Shown piece by piece: positions 1 to 12,436 of a stretch of DNA of 64,000 bases. Under the pieces are notes generated by a model that was given only the letters and a program-made list of their open reading frames with translations, ran no database searches and was not told the DNA's origin. How positions within the stretch are numbered: position 1 is the first letter of the stretch; each line of letters starts with the position of its first letter. Source of the DNA: Typhlomys cinereus (taxonomy: Eukaryota; Chordata; Mammalia; Rodentia; Platacanthomyidae); the NCBI GenBank assembly GCA_023101885.1, contig JALPQD010000403.1, positions 524,685-588,684 on the forward strand, written 5' to 3'. The position numbers were made by a program, and so were the translations under genes.

Positions 1-444
1 GAAAATATAAGGAAAGGAGTCAGTGTCTGGGCTTCATGTACCAAAAGAAGAAAAGACCTGGCTGCTCTGACTTCAACAGTGGCCAGGATGCTTCTGTAAG
101 GGCAGAGCTGGGGCTGAGGTCACGCAAAATTGCAGAAAGAGCAATGGGGAAAAAAAAACTCTCTCATTGTCTTGATTTTCTGGCATTTCTGAAATGGTCG
201 AAATCTCCATGAGAAAGTAGGTGATTTCAGAATATGCTTTCCCAGGTTCTGCCCACATTTCCTAAGGGAGGCAGAAAGCTTACAAAGTAGGGATCTCTTT
301 TGGTATAGACCATGGAGCAGGGCTGCCAGACCTAGCCCAAAAAAGATAACCAGGTAAACCTGAATTTCAAAATGTAAATCTGCCCCGTGAAACATGTGGG
401 ACATACTTCATATATCTGCCCTTACAGCAACAGAAATCCTAACC
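1..444. other. Flank without recognisable gene
   Basis: I see no coding exon, RNA gene or clear repeat here. The short open frames on either strand lack codon bias and any recognisable domain. Confidence 0.5.
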
Positions 445-765
445 CGGAGGCTGGAGAGATGGCTCAGAGGGTAAAGCACTTACCATGCAAGTCTGATGCC
501 CTGAGTTCAGATCCCGAGAACCTATGGAAAAGCTATTAGGATGCCTATGGGAAATGGGAGATAGAGACACGAGGATTTCTAGAAGCTCATGGGTCAGCCA
601 ACCTGGACTCCTCAGTGGGGAAGAGACCTTCCTTCAAGCAGAGTGAGGACAGAAACCTCTGGCGTCCCCATGCACACACCTGCACCTCCAGACATGAATA
701 CCACGTGCACACACATATGCACACATCACTCACATGCACGCATACAAAATTCCAGTACATTGTCT
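445..765 (+). repeat. tRNA-derived rodent SINE
   Basis: The head reads 'ggctggagagatggctcag' (449-467), followed by a B-box-like 'gagttcagatcc'. This is the Pol III promoter of a tRNA-derived SINE. The body runs into a CA-rich tail (about 670-745). The copy is diverged and belongs to the same broad family as the copies at 3607, 24870, 41935 and 58345. Confidence 0.75.
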
Positions 766-1082
766 ATTAGAAATTCATATTTAACTTAATGTCCTGGATT
801 TTGTTTGCCCATTTTCATCTTTCTACCAAAACAGTCCTGTTATTTAAATCCCAGTTCTCAAAAGTGAAAGCGTGAGATCTCAATCACCCAGTTGAGTAGT
901 GAGGTTAACAGTGGAACCATCTTACAGGGAAAGGCAATGTTATATCTCTTCCCAAACTCATGCTATCTTATCAGTCAACTTGGTGGAAAGTAGAAGGTTG
1001 TGCACATAGTAGTTCCTACCTTATCTACCAAAGATATGCACTCTAGTGAATATCTGAAACCATAGATAGCACCAAGTCCTAT

Positions 1083-1084
<2 letters not shown>

Positions 1085-1135
<51 letters not shown>
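1085..1135. repeat. (CA)n microsatellite
   Basis: An uninterrupted AC dinucleotide run of about 50 bases. Confidence 0.95.
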
Positions 1136-1136
<1 letters not shown>

Positions 1137-1139
1137 TTC

Positions 1140-2865
1140 AATCTGGCAGCTGAGATAGCTATTATATAACTGAAGGGTAGGCAGTTAGATGTGTTAGACA
1201 AAGGAATAGCTCATGTTCTGTGTAATAGAAAGTGAGAAGGTAAGAGATTTCATCATGCTCTCAATAAATAGCACACAATAAAAACCACGTGAATTCTTTA
1301 TTTCTGAAATTTTCAACTTAATATTTTCAGATCTTGGTTGACCATAGGTAACTGAAACCACAGAAAGTAAAACCTCAGAAAAGGGGTCACTACTGTACTC
1401 CAATTTAGAGCCCGTAGTGGGACCCCAGCTCCTGGGCCTTGTCTGATCAGAGACAGGGTAGCAAGAAAAAAGTGTGGGGCTAAGCATAGAGTGGCAAAAT
1501 AAAACTAGACCACTGGTGTTGGCGGGGTCAAGGAAGAGTTTCGTGCCTGGGTGCCAGTGTGGGCCAGGTCTCAGAACTGAGTCCTGTGAGTTTTAGGGTT
1601 TTCCCAGGACATTAGCCTTGTAAAGCTGCTGCTTCTGTGGATGTCCCAGGAAGTACTACATCTCCTTTACCGTGCCATGCTAAGTTTGAGCAGGGTCACA
1701 GAAGATTGACATTCTATGAGTTGTTCCTGACAGTGTACCCCAAAGCCAGTGAGAACTGGTTCAACCTCTCTGGGGGTCATTCCTCCACCACCAGCACCCA
1801 GCGTGGCCTGAGGTTTTTTAAAATTAATCATTGCAATCAGTTTGGGTTCTAGTCAATGAACATATGGTCAGCTCAAAAGATGCTGAACCTTGACCTTGGG
1901 TACGAGACTTCAAGAGGCACCAGGATGACTTTCGTAGAAGTGACCTCTCTTCTCAAACATGCTCTTATGACTCACTGATGATCTAGAACTCATAGACAAA
2001 CACTGGTCCCAGAAACTTGTGTCTTTGCCCCCAGACCGCTTTGCATGTTGACCCAAGCTCTCGACCATGCTGATCTTTTGGTTCATTATCTTTAAAGCTG
2101 AGCTAGAAGGTTTATTCACCAACTGGGTCTTGGTAAAAGCTAAATGTGACAGATTCAGAAAAGGCAAGATGAAATCCGATATTGTTAGATATCTTCCAAA
2201 GGTCTGTGGTTCAAGTGACTTGACGTTTGTGTCCACCACGACGGCTCAGGTAACAGCCAGGCTCTGACCCTGTGTCCACCTCACTTGGTTTCCTGGTTCC
2301 CAGAGTAGGTCACTGGCTCCTGAGACCTATGTAAGGAATCAAAAGCATGAGTGCAGAGACAGGTGGAGGAAAAACACAGCACTCACTACTGTCTGCTGAC
2401 TGAGCCATGGCAGACCTCCGCAGAAGAAGGGAAGAGAGATATCTGCTGGGGTGGGAAAGCCAAGGATGTCCAGTGAGCCCACATGTCCCCACATTCCCCT
2501 GGGACCAACTTTGTCCTGCTTCCTCTGGAAGTCATCCTATTGTTTGATTTTCTGTTTTACCACTCTGAGGCCAAATAGTTCACTTTCAAGGGAGAAAGGA
2601 GAACAAGAAAGTGTATAATAATACAGAAAAAAATATTCTTCATTTATGCAGAATTTTTAAGCATCAAATTTTTTATATCATGATTATTATTCTTTGTATG
2701 TCCCAAACCACCTAAACTATGATATGATCTGTTAGTGTAAATCAAGTCACTTTTAAGAGCTCAGATCATGTATTTAAAAACACTAAAACCAATCCTCAGT
2801 ACTATCTGATATGCCTTGGTGTAGTATAGTAGTCTTATTTTATTATTACTTAAACAACAAATCTA
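1140..2865. other. Non-coding intergenic stretch
   Basis: No gene recognised. The longest frames (about 100 codons) overlap on opposite strands, have no splice or domain support, and look like chance. Confidence 0.5.
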
Positions 2866-2867
2866 TA

Positions 2868-3200
2868 AGGTCTAGAGAGACAGCTCAGTGTTTAAAACAT
2901 TTGCTGCAATTAAGACCAGAATCCCCAAATCTCAGGTTAAAATGCAAAATAAGTATAGCAACTTGTCTGTAATCCCAGCCTTTGGGAATTTCAAATAAGC
3001 TGATTAGTTGGATTAGCCATATTGGTGAGCTCTGAGTTTCATTAGATGCTCTTTGTCAAAAACAATAAGGTAGAAAAATGATCACGATCTCTGATCTCAT
3101 CCTTGGTCTATCAGATGCATGCACACACATGATCACGCATAATTGTATAAATGTATACCCACTCACATGCAAACACACATACACACATGTACTCACTTAA
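2868..3200 (+). repeat. Old SINE with CA-rich tail
   Basis: A diverged 'tctagagagacagctcagtg' head is followed by a degenerate body, including 'tgtaatcccagcctttggga', and an ACACAC-rich tail. It is an old tRNA-derived SINE, too decayed to place in a subfamily. Confidence 0.55.
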
Positions 3201-3224
3201 GTCTATACTTAAGAGCAATGTTTT

Positions 3225-3600
3225 CAATACCCATCTTTATGGTGGAAGTTTTTTAAGTAACCAAATTATGGAAACACCAATGGATAGATGACTAATGTGG
3301 TGGATATGCACAATGGAGTTTTACTCAGCCATAAGGAAGAATGAAATTAATGCCAGTTGCAGGATAACATGATCAGCCCCATAAAAACAAACCTTGCATG
3401 TTTTCTCTCGTCTGAGGAATCCAAAGAAAAGAAAAAGGGACATGAAACTGAAAGGGGAAGTACAAGGGATGTGGAAGAGGAAGAAAGGAGGCAGAGGAGG
3501 AGGACCGAAGGGGTGAAGGCCACCAAGTACATTGTATTCCTCTATGAAAAGTCATAATGAAACTCCCATTGATATATGCTAACAAAAGCTTATTTTCAAA
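3225..3600 (+). mobile_element. L1 fragment: ORF2 C-terminus and 3'UTR
   Basis: 3296-3345 carries a diverged copy of the L1 ORF2 tail that normally reads IYTMEYYSAI ('atgcacaatggagttttact'). It is followed by the purine-rich tract typical of an L1 3'UTR (3415-3515). No intact frame remains. Confidence 0.6.
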
Positions 3601-3606
3601 TAAAGG

Positions 3607-3910
3607 CAGGGTCGGGGAGATGCCTCAAGGATTAAAGCCTTTGCCTTCAAAGCAAGAGGACCTGAGTTCTGATGTCCAGATCCCATATGGGGAGAAAGAA
3701 AGGGGGAAGGAAACTGTAATTCAAGCCCTGGAGGGCAGAATCTGGGACCCCAGAGCAAATCAAAAGGAAACAGCAATCCAGGGTGATTCTTGATATCACC
3801 ATTGGGCCTCTATAGGCAAACACACCCAAGTGCCCTCCTGTAGACAGACAGACAGACAGACAGGCACACACACACACACACACACACAATAATAAATGAA
3901 AAGCTAAATA
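3607..3910 (+). repeat. tRNA-derived SINE
   Basis: The head is 'ggtcggggagatgcctcaag' and the internal B-box-like motif is 'ctgagttctgatgtccagat'. An AGAC tetramer run and a CA run (3840-3888) precede an A-rich end 'aataataaatgaaa'. Confidence 0.65.
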
Positions 3911-4320
3911 ATACCAATTGAAGTCATCTGTCAGTTATGCACCACACAATGGAAATTTAGTGCAAACCTTGTGCTGAGATTCCTCCCAAGAAGCCCAGCC
4001 TTAAACTCCAAGGGAGTAAGTCGCCTTGTCCAGTCAGTGGGAACAGAGCAGGTGCCTGTGCCAGGGGTCCAGAGCTTCACGGCTGCCCTCTGCTGTGCAG
4101 CCAAACCCCATCTTCATCATCTCTCTCAGGGTAACTGACCCCTCACCCTAAGGAGGGGGAGCCCTGTACTCTCTGTACTGTGTGGGAAAGAGCTACAATC
4201 TTCACAGAGAGAATAAATTACTGGGTGCCTCAAATGAGAAATAGGAGTTCCCACAGTCAGATAGAAATGATAGCATCAACAAGGACAGCCCCAAATTTTT
4301 GATGTGTCTCTGTGACTAAG
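3911..4320. other. Single-copy-like intergenic stretch
   Basis: I see no gene or repeat that I can name. Confidence 0.45.
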
Positions 4321-4335
4321 CAAAGAACAATTTTT

Positions 4336-6491
4336 TAATCTTTTTTTAATGTTGTATGCATGAATATAGTGACTTCATAATATTTTCAATCCTTAGTCCC
4401 AAATCCCATCCCCTCTCCTTTCCCTTTATAATCCTTCATCCCCATATCTGTCTCTCTCCTATTTCCAAATCTCTTAGCTTGTGTAGTCTACTGTGTTTCA
4501 TCTAGTCTGTGATGACTTATGTCTGACCTGATTCATGCTCCAGCATCCTAGATCAGTGGATACACCATTGAGAAAAGCATCTTCTTTACTCCCTCAACAG
4601 CATTTGTCCCCATTAGTCTCTTGGAAATGGGTAGAGCTTCTTGAGATCTTTCTGATGTTATGGTGAGATATTGATAAGTTTCCAGTGCAATTCTTGTGTA
4701 AGTGCACATATGTGCCATGAAAAAAACTTGTATATCACAACTACGTCATGTCCAGGATGCATGGCCCACCACCTTCTCACTTAGGCTCTTACAATCTTGC
4801 CACCCACCCACCCCTTTCCTCAATGTTCCCTGGGCTTTGAGAGTAGGGATAGCTGACGCTTATCTGTCCTGTTTAGGGACAAGCAGTCCACAGATCCTTA
4901 TTTTCTGAATTTTGACAAGTCATGCTTTTCAGTAATAAACATCTCCTATGGTAGAAGAAGGCTTATAGGTTGAGTGCTGAGTGCTATTCCAATCTATAGG
5001 TATAATACAGGTATTTACAGAACAGTGTGGTGTACTGCCTTCCTAGCTAAAGGTTCATAGTTGGTTTCCTTTCCTTTTACAGATTCTTATTCTAGTTTAC
5101 AGTTCCATTCTGACAAACAGGTCTCAAGTCCAATTAGAAAGCTGTTGGTTGTCTCCTTGATAGTCATGCCACTATTACACTGGTGGTCACATGTTGCCAT
5201 GGTGATTTTTATTGTAGCTTGCAGATCTCACAGGTTGATGGGACCTCTGATTGGTTTTTCTCCCCAGTAGTTTCCATAGTACTCTCTGGTATTGTGTAAG
5301 TTATCCCACAAGGAAGAAGCTCTCAAAGCAGCTCAGTTGATGTATTTTCCCCATGTTCTGTGATCCATATGTGTTACATCTTCAGTAATAGGGTCTTACT
5401 GTCAGTTTTTTGGAGGGCAACCAAACAATGGCAAAAATCTACAATGTTTGAGGGCATTGGAGACCTCTCTGACCAACAACTTATCAGGAAGCATCACATT
5501 CTTGCTATTTCTAGCATAGTTTTGTCAGTGGGTTCTAAGTGGACCGGTTCAGAGAATTTTTTGGTTTTTTCCTGTTTTCCTCTCTCTGTGTTCCTCTGCA
5601 TAGAGGCTGTCCATTCTTGTTCCTTTTTTAAAAGCAATGTTCTTGATGTATTAATAACATAGGAGATTCCTATGGGGTTACTTCCAAAATCTTAAGACTT
5701 TCTTTAAGTCCATCTCTTCCTCCTATACCCCCTAAGTATTTTCCCATTATTCCCTCCCTGATCCTACTTGCTATGATATCTTACATCTCCCCTCTAAAGG
5801 TTCTACCCTAACCATCCCTTCCCCACCTTTCCACTCACTGATCCCTTTCAAATTTTCTGACTCTTACAGCAATTTCAAGCCAAATACTTTGATAAGGAGA
5901 TCAAAGCTAGCATTCACATATAAGAGAGAACATGCAACGTTTATCTTTCTGTCTGAGATATCTTGCTCGATATTATATTTTCCAGTGCCATCCAGTAAAT
6001 TCCATAATCACTTCCTGATCGCTGAATAGCATTCCATTGTGTATATGTACATTTTCATTCTTCTGTTGATGAGCATGTTGGCTAATTCCATTTTCTTTCT
6101 ATTGTGAATAGAGTTGCAATGAACATAGATGAACAAATGTCTTTGTAATAAGATGTAGAGTCTTTTGGGTAATATTCCTAGACGTTGTACAGATGGATCA
6201 CGTGGTGGCTCCATTTGTAACTTTCTGAGGAACCACCACATTGATCTCTAAAAAGGCCCTACCAGTTTACACTCAGACCAGCAATGAATAAGTGTTACCT
6301 TTTCTCCATATTCTGGCCAGCATTCTCTGTTGTCTGTGTTCTTGCTCTTAGCCATTCTGACTGGGGTAAGATGGTATCACAGGATAGTTTTAATTTGCAT
6401 TTCTCTGATGACTGGGGAATTTGAGTATCTTTTAAGACATTTTTTTTACATTTCAATTTCTTTTTGAGTTTTTTTTTTTTTTTTTAGCTCC
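4336..6491 (-). mobile_element. 5'-truncated L1, minus strand, with target-site duplications
   Basis: Read on the minus strand, 6008-6241 encodes a decayed L1 ORF2 C-terminus ending near IYTMECYSAIRK. The 3'UTR lies to the left and appears as a pyrimidine-rich tract near 4400-4470 on this strand. The poly(A) appears as T-rich sequence just after 4336. The insert is bracketed by a 15-bp direct repeat 'caaagaacaattttt' at 4321-4335 and 6492-6506, the signature of target-primed insertion. The copy is dead: frames are broken and the endonuclease and most of the reverse transcriptase are absent. Confidence 0.8.
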
Positions 6492-6506
6492 CAAAGAACA
6501 ATTTTT

Positions 6507-8639
6507 AAAGGCCATCTCTGCTTTGTGAAGTTTCCTGAAGTGGACAGCATTTTAAATTGAAATCACTTGCTAGCTATAAAGTTGTAGAGATTTTATCCCA
6601 GGCACCTACCCTTGGCCACCCTATTTACAATTCTAACACCTTCCTTCTCTGCTCCATTTCTCCCTAGCACTCAATTAGCTTTTAGTAGCACATGGTCGCT
6701 CCTCTCTGGAAGGACCGCCCCAGGATGCAAACTCCAGCACAGAGCAGAAGGTTTTATTTATTTTTTGTCCATTTATTTGTCTAAGTATTTCAAACACTCA
6801 ACTCATGCCTAGCACACAGTAGGTATATGTGTGGGCAGTATTTTAAAGAATGGATGGAAAAGGGTGGACACAGATGTATCCAAAAGAATTTCTGTTCTGA
6901 GGCCTGGGAAGAGTGTCTGCCAGAGGGATCACAGCCAGGCCCCCAGACCCTGCTTGGTCTCTCTGTTTCACTCTAAGCAGGAGCATGTGTCTTCCCCATC
7001 CCCCCTCCATCCTTAAATTCCCTCTCCCCTCCCCCCACCCCCACTCCTAACCTCCCACCCCAAAGCTAAGTCCTATTCACCTGATTTTGTAGCAAAAAGC
7101 ATGTTGCAAAAGGCTGGGGCGTTTGCTTTGGCTAGAGTTACCCGAGAAGCTCAGATTGCCCAAGGGTGGCGGGGGCGATGGCAAGACTTTATTCTCAGGG
7201 TAGGATTTACCTAAGAACCGGAGTTTATACTCAGCTGTGGGCAGCACAGGCTCCTCCCCGGCTTGAGGCCTCTGGGAAGCTCTGAGACAGGGAGTGGAAA
7301 GTACGGCCACTAGGGGGCACTGGAGCCTAGCCTCTGCGAATCCGTACTGGCAGGGGAGTTTACCAACTAATAGTAGCCTGAATATTCCGAACAAGGCAAA
7401 AGCTAGGAATGTCCGTCTGCCTTCTTCGGAATGCTAGTTTTTAAGCCCAAGGACCAAGTGGGTGCGATTCCTTGTTTGAAGCACACTGGTCTGCCATAGA
7501 ATGAATGAACGAAAGAATGAATGGATGAAAGAGTGAATGAATGCAAGTCCACAGTGCATCTAACCCCAAAGCCAAAGTGCTTAGAGGGATTACAGAAGAT
7601 CCCCCAACCCAATTCCTGTGACTGGACCCTCCTCTAGTAGATACCCACAACTCTAGCCCCCAAAGGGAATCATCGAGCCCAGGTACCATGGGTTGATCCA
7701 GTCCTTCATACCAGAACCCTGGGACTCTCCAGAAATAGAAGCCAGTCTACTGTGAATCCTTCCGATAGGGGTGGGCACAGAACTCACTTCGCTAGTTAGT
7801 TACGAAGGGAAAGGGACTGGTGAGTGGATAAGGAAAATCCAAAGAGGGCACTTCCCTCAGCCTCACGCCTAAGAAGCTCTGTTATTCTTTGACCCCCTCC
7901 CCCCAACTCTCCATCTGGTTGTTTCTTGCTTCCTTGATTGTTCAGCGAAGGACGTGGTGGACTGCCCAGTGGGTATAGTTCTTGGACCCCATCAACCACC
8001 TCTAGGCGCGCTGTCCTGGGAAGGAGGCATGTGGGGCTTCTCTGATCACTCGGATCACGCTGGTCTTCCACCACGAGATAGCAGGAATCTAACTAGTTTT
8101 AAAAGCTGGTTCTAGCTTCCATTAATTAAGCACTATGTGTGAGACATGATGTGGAGGTCTTCCCGGGAGAGGGGGCTCTCAGTCAGTTCACCATTTCCAA
8201 ATCTGCGGGGCGGGAACTATGATTAGTACCTTCCACCGCTGACCAAACAAGAGGTGCCAAGGAACGAAAGGCTAAGAAAACTCACACATGCCTGGAGCCC
8301 CTGGGGGGAGCGGCTGGGCTCCTTCCTCAGCCTCACGGTCTTAGGTATCAAGGGAAGGACAATAGCAATGCTCTTGGGCCGATACATCGACCTTTTCTCC
8401 CTTGGGCTTAGGGTGCTTAGGACAGGGCTATTTTAGGACCAAAGACAACAGGCCTCCCCTCTGACCCGGAATACTTGGGCTTCGGCTGGTGCTTGCCTTG
8501 CACCGCTCCTCTTCCCCAGGTTCCTGGTTTTCCTTGGGTCTCTCCATCCGCACAGTGGGAACTGTGGCCCTGCAGCCCAGCCTCCTTGCACGGATTGGAA
8601 CCTCTTAGAGACTAGGTCCCTGGAGCTGGAACCCCGGGG
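6507..8639. other. Upstream region of Cxcl12, mostly single copy
   Basis: No coding exon or transposon is recognised. A GAATGAAT-type simple repeat lies at about 7499-7548. A C-rich block at 7020-7066 has several runs of four or more C and could form a G-quadruplex on the minus strand. It is a plausible home for upstream regulatory elements, but nothing here proves one. Confidence 0.45.
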
Positions 8640-9620
8640 GACTGAGAAGATCAAAAGTCCGCGCGCCGAGCGGCGCCGGGAATACCAAGGGAGAGGAGGA
8701 GGGGTGCAGGGAAAGGACAGAGGGGCGGTCGCGCCACAGGGGACTCGCGTCAGAGACCCCAGCCACACTCCAGACCCGCCCCTTGCCGAGCGCCCCGCCC
8801 CGCCCCGCCTGGCTTTCGCCTCTAAAGCGCGGGGAGAGCGGCTCCCGCTGCCGCACTTTCACTCTCGGTCCGCCGCAGCGTCCGTCGGGCGTCCAGTCCT
8901 GTCGGTCCGCCGCCACCCGCCCACGCCATGGACGCCAAGGTCGTCGCCGTGTTGACCCTCACGCTGGCCGCGATCTGCCTCAGCGAGGGTGAGTACGATC
9001 GGCGCCTGGGGCCCAGGGTCTGAAGGACTTCCAGCTCTGGGCTCCCGGAGCCCCGCGGGTTTCGCGCCGCGCACCCACCAGAGAACTGGAGGCAACCCAC
9101 TTTTGCCGGGCGCACTCCCTCCGCGTGCCCTTCCCAAGCGCTCTGCCAAGGTTGGCCGCACGACCTCGTGCAGGCTGCAGAGCGGGGGCCCGCGGGGTAA
9201 CCCCGCAAGTGTGAAGCAGCACCCGGATGAGTCTGGGTGGGCGGCAGTGTCCTGGACTCGGGCTCCAAGCCCCTGCCAACTGCGTCTTAATACGTCCAGA
9301 CACTTCCAAGGGCGAATGGACGGCGAGGTCCTGATGCCACCGTGCGGGAGATGCTGTCGGGCGGCGGGTGTTAGAAGGAGCGCTTAGCACAGCCCGAGGT
9401 GCATGGTTTGGTTGCGAGATAGGGTGCAGCTGCGCAGTGTCCCCTTCCAAGCGTGGCGGGGCTTCTTCCCGCACCCACGCGGGGCTCCGGGCCAGGCGCT
9501 GGAGGACAGCGCAGTGCAGCGCAGCTGTTGGACTTGCAACACCAGCCAGGGCCGCGCTTCTGCACAGTTCGTTGGTCCGCAGCGACGCGGACCCGCGTAC
9601 GCATCCCTCAGCTGCATCCT
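8640..9620. promoter_or_regulatory. Cxcl12: CpG island with GC-box promoter of Cxcl12
   Basis: This stretch is G+C-rich and keeps many CpG dinucleotides, unlike the rest of the window. Directly upstream of exon 1, 8776-8812 holds stacked GC boxes ('gccccgccccgccccgcc'), the usual Sp1/KLF site array. I see no good TATA box, which fits a GC-rich CpG-island promoter. Transcription probably starts about 50-100 bases before the ATG at 8928; the 5'UTR around 8850-8927 resembles the human one ('gccgcactttcactctc'). The island continues into intron 1. Confidence 0.8.
8928..8988 (+). CDS. Cxcl12: Cxcl12 exon 1 coding part (signal peptide)
   Basis: The ATG in 'cacgccatgg' has a good Kozak context (C at -3, G at +4). 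It opens MDAKVVAVLTLTLAAICLSE plus the first base of a Gly codon. This is the CXCL12 signal peptide: short N-region with one Lys, a Val/Leu/Ala hydrophobic core, then a polar C-region cleaved after Gly21. The family start MDAKVVAVL is identical to mouse. The core and end (LTLTLAAICLSEG) differ from mouse LALVLAALCISDG. The exon stops at a strong donor, gagg^gtgagt. Confidence 0.97.
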
Positions 9621-12436
9621 TGCCTTTTCCAGGGGTCACTGTAGAATGGCCCAAGGTGGGGGAGCATACCTTTCCCCACACACACAACCCCCAACACACC
9701 TGCAAAGAGGCGCCTTTGTCGCCAGCAGCGGAGTCCCTCTGCCTGGGAATGGGAGCTGCCACAAAGTTCAGTCACCCAGGTCCTGGGCCACTGGAAACGG
9801 TGGTGTCCCGTTTCAGTGGGAAAGGGCTTTCTTTTTGTTTTCTTTTTTTGGCCGCTGTAGAGGATACTCGCTGCGCTGTTACAGGACACCGCTGCTGCAA
9901 AACAAAATAAACCATTGCCTCCGAATGCACAAAACAAAACACTGCCAGTCAGGCCACTGCCTGCCTTGGCCGCGAAGTTTCCTGCCGAGGGATAAGAGAC
10001 AATCGGTTGGTGCTCCTCCCAGTGCGGCTGGGACCTCCTATGCAACAGCCGAAACATGCGGAAGGCTAATCTGGGTTCTCTCCCTGGTGGGTGTTGGAAC
10101 ACACGGATGCGGGTTGACCGAAGTGTGCTCCGCTGAGCCTGCTCTTACCCCCCCCCGAAGGGAAATCAAAAATCATAGCAGCTACTGATCAGAAGAAAGA
10201 AAAGCAGATCAAAGCAAAACAATTTCGAATTTTCCTTTATTGAAAATGCCTGGGAGGTTGCATCTTGCCACTGATTCCCCAACGCACGGTGCGCTTTGGT
10301 TTGGGTAGTAACAATTGAGTGAACTTCCAATTGGAAAACAATTGGCATGGTGTACCTCTTAAGGAAACAGAGCTGCCTTCCCACTCAGGAGTGCAGGATA
10401 CCAGGACTCCAGAGAGCAGGAGCCTTGGTTCTTTAATGCAGTTGCTCAGGGGAAAGCCCGAGACAGTGAGCTGCTTTTCCTACAAGCATCTTTTTGACTC
10501 TGGGAAGCACTGGATTGTCACTGGTCCCTCTGCAGTCAAGGGTCCTGGTTAGCACCCTGTTTGCTCCCCCAAAACCCATTGCATCTCCAAAATGAGTTTC
10601 TTTCCTCTTTTCTTCTGACACCTGTGCACACTGACCCTATACAGCTTCCAAACTTCAGTCAGTGTGACTTTCCCTGTTACAGCTGCTGTCCTCCCCCTCA
10701 GCTGTCTGTACTAAGTGGCCCCTGGGTGCTCTAGGATTTCTTGATTAAACCCCAAACAGCTTGGACAAACTGCCCAGGACTCCGGTCTCGGCATTAGAGT
10801 CTGATGTTTTCTTGCAACTGCCCAGTGAACCAAGCTCTCTTAAGTCCTAAGTCCAGGGTGACATAGAAGCCAGTCAGAACTTTGGTCTGTACACAAAATC
10901 ACATCAAAAATAGAAAGTTAGTAATGTTGATCAGTAGGCAACAGGGTCCAGAAAGTAGAACAAGAATTACTTTTGGAGAAAATGGATGAGGTTGGAGGGC
11001 TGCGTTTTGAGATCCAGTTTCAAGTCCTGTTCTCTGCTCCATGGTTAGAGGGGCCAGACAGCCTTTAGTTGCTTGGCAGAGACAGAAGCAGCCTCAGTGA
11101 CTGTGGGGCACTGGGCAGTGTGTCCCTTCAAAGTCGCTGCTGCTCTAGGGAGGTTTGAGCTAGCCACGAACTGTGCTACCTGTCTTTCACTTCAGCTCCC
11201 TCCAACCGGAACACCCAAGAGAAATAGAAGTCAACCAGATGTGCAATACTTGCAAACCCAGGAGTTTTCAAGGCTGCCAGGCCCTTTCTGCCTGGATCTG
11301 GCTATCTCTGGTCACCTGGCTAAAGAGTTGCACTGACTCTGGCAGGAAAGGTGCAGTTGGCTCATGCTGTTTCATTGCATATTGATGCCACAGATTCTAA
11401 AACTTTTCAAATAATCATATATGGCTTTTTTTTAGATGTGAGGTCTGCTTTTCTTTTGTCTCAGTATCTAAATACACTGCTTCTCCCATATCACACCACC
11501 CCTCAAATAAATGGAAATTGTAGGAATAAATATACCCATCAGACCCAAGGCGACCTACTAAACCAGCTGCTTTCCCTAAGGTACAAAACTAAAAAAAATC
11601 CTGGACTAAATATCTCAACCATACGTTCAATCCTGATGAAAAAATCCACAAATTCAAATATGTGAAGCATTAAGTAGGGCTAGGATAAAATCTACAGGGA
11701 AAATTGTTAAAAAAAAAAACAACAAAAACAAAACCCCATAAATCCCAGCCCTCCTGGGCTTGCAATTCTAGATTTAAAGGATGCATCTTAAAAGGAGCAC
11801 CTTGCTAATTTACACTAATGAGTGTCAATTATGGCATTTTGCAAATTGGCGATTTGGAAAACAAAGATGGTAATAGGATCCAGGAGGCTGGGGCTTCCCT
11901 GCACTGCCCATAAAAGCCATGTTTGAGGCCAGCTGAAAGGAAGGACTAGGAGCTGAGCCCAAAGCCTACCCTCTGGGGACTCTAGGTAGCGGCTCAGGGC
12001 TCAGTCTGGATTCTTTTGTGGTTTCCTCGGCTTAGTGTGAATGGGAGGAGAGAAAGCTGCAGGTGGGGGAGGGCGGCATTTTGCGGAACTGCCAGCCCTT
12101 GTTGCAGGGGAAGGGGAGATATTATCCTGAGAGATCTTTAAAGAGAAACTGGTAGTCTTGGTATCTTGGACTAACCAGCTATCCCTTCATGGTTCCTAAC
12201 TGCACTAGGAGCCAGTTCTCCCATGCCCTCCTGTATCTCACCTTGTAGAAACTGAGCCTGAATCGGGTCGGATCTCACTCTGCTGCCCTAGGAGAGAGGG
12301 TGGTCTTTGCAGGAATGCACCTGTAACCCGTGATTGCTCTTAATCCTTTGCCCACCATCACTGCACCATCTTCCCTCTCATTCCCAGAGTCCATTAGGAT
12401 AATGAGTAGCCTGTTCTGTCTCATTACCTCCCCTAG
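8989..12436 (+). other. Cxcl12: Cxcl12 intron 1
   Basis: A phase-1 intron of about 3.4 kb with GT start and a CTAG end preceded by a pyrimidine-rich tract. The first 600 bases belong to the CpG island. No SINE or LINE is recognisable. An AT-rich patch at 11790-11860 has several TAAT cores and could be a conserved enhancer-like element, which is speculative. Long open frames in the GC-rich start (for example 9403-10188) arise because CpG-rich DNA has few stops. Confidence 0.85.

Noticed and set aside
8980..9762. 260-codon antisense frame over exon 1
   Set aside because: Same CpG-island effect; Arg/Pro/Ala-rich shadow with no recognised homologue.
9403..10188. 261-codon open frame on the + strand in the CpG island and intron 1
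   Set aside because: It lies within Cxcl12 intron 1, where high CpG content removes stop codons. No domain, and overlapping long frames on both strands are equally open.
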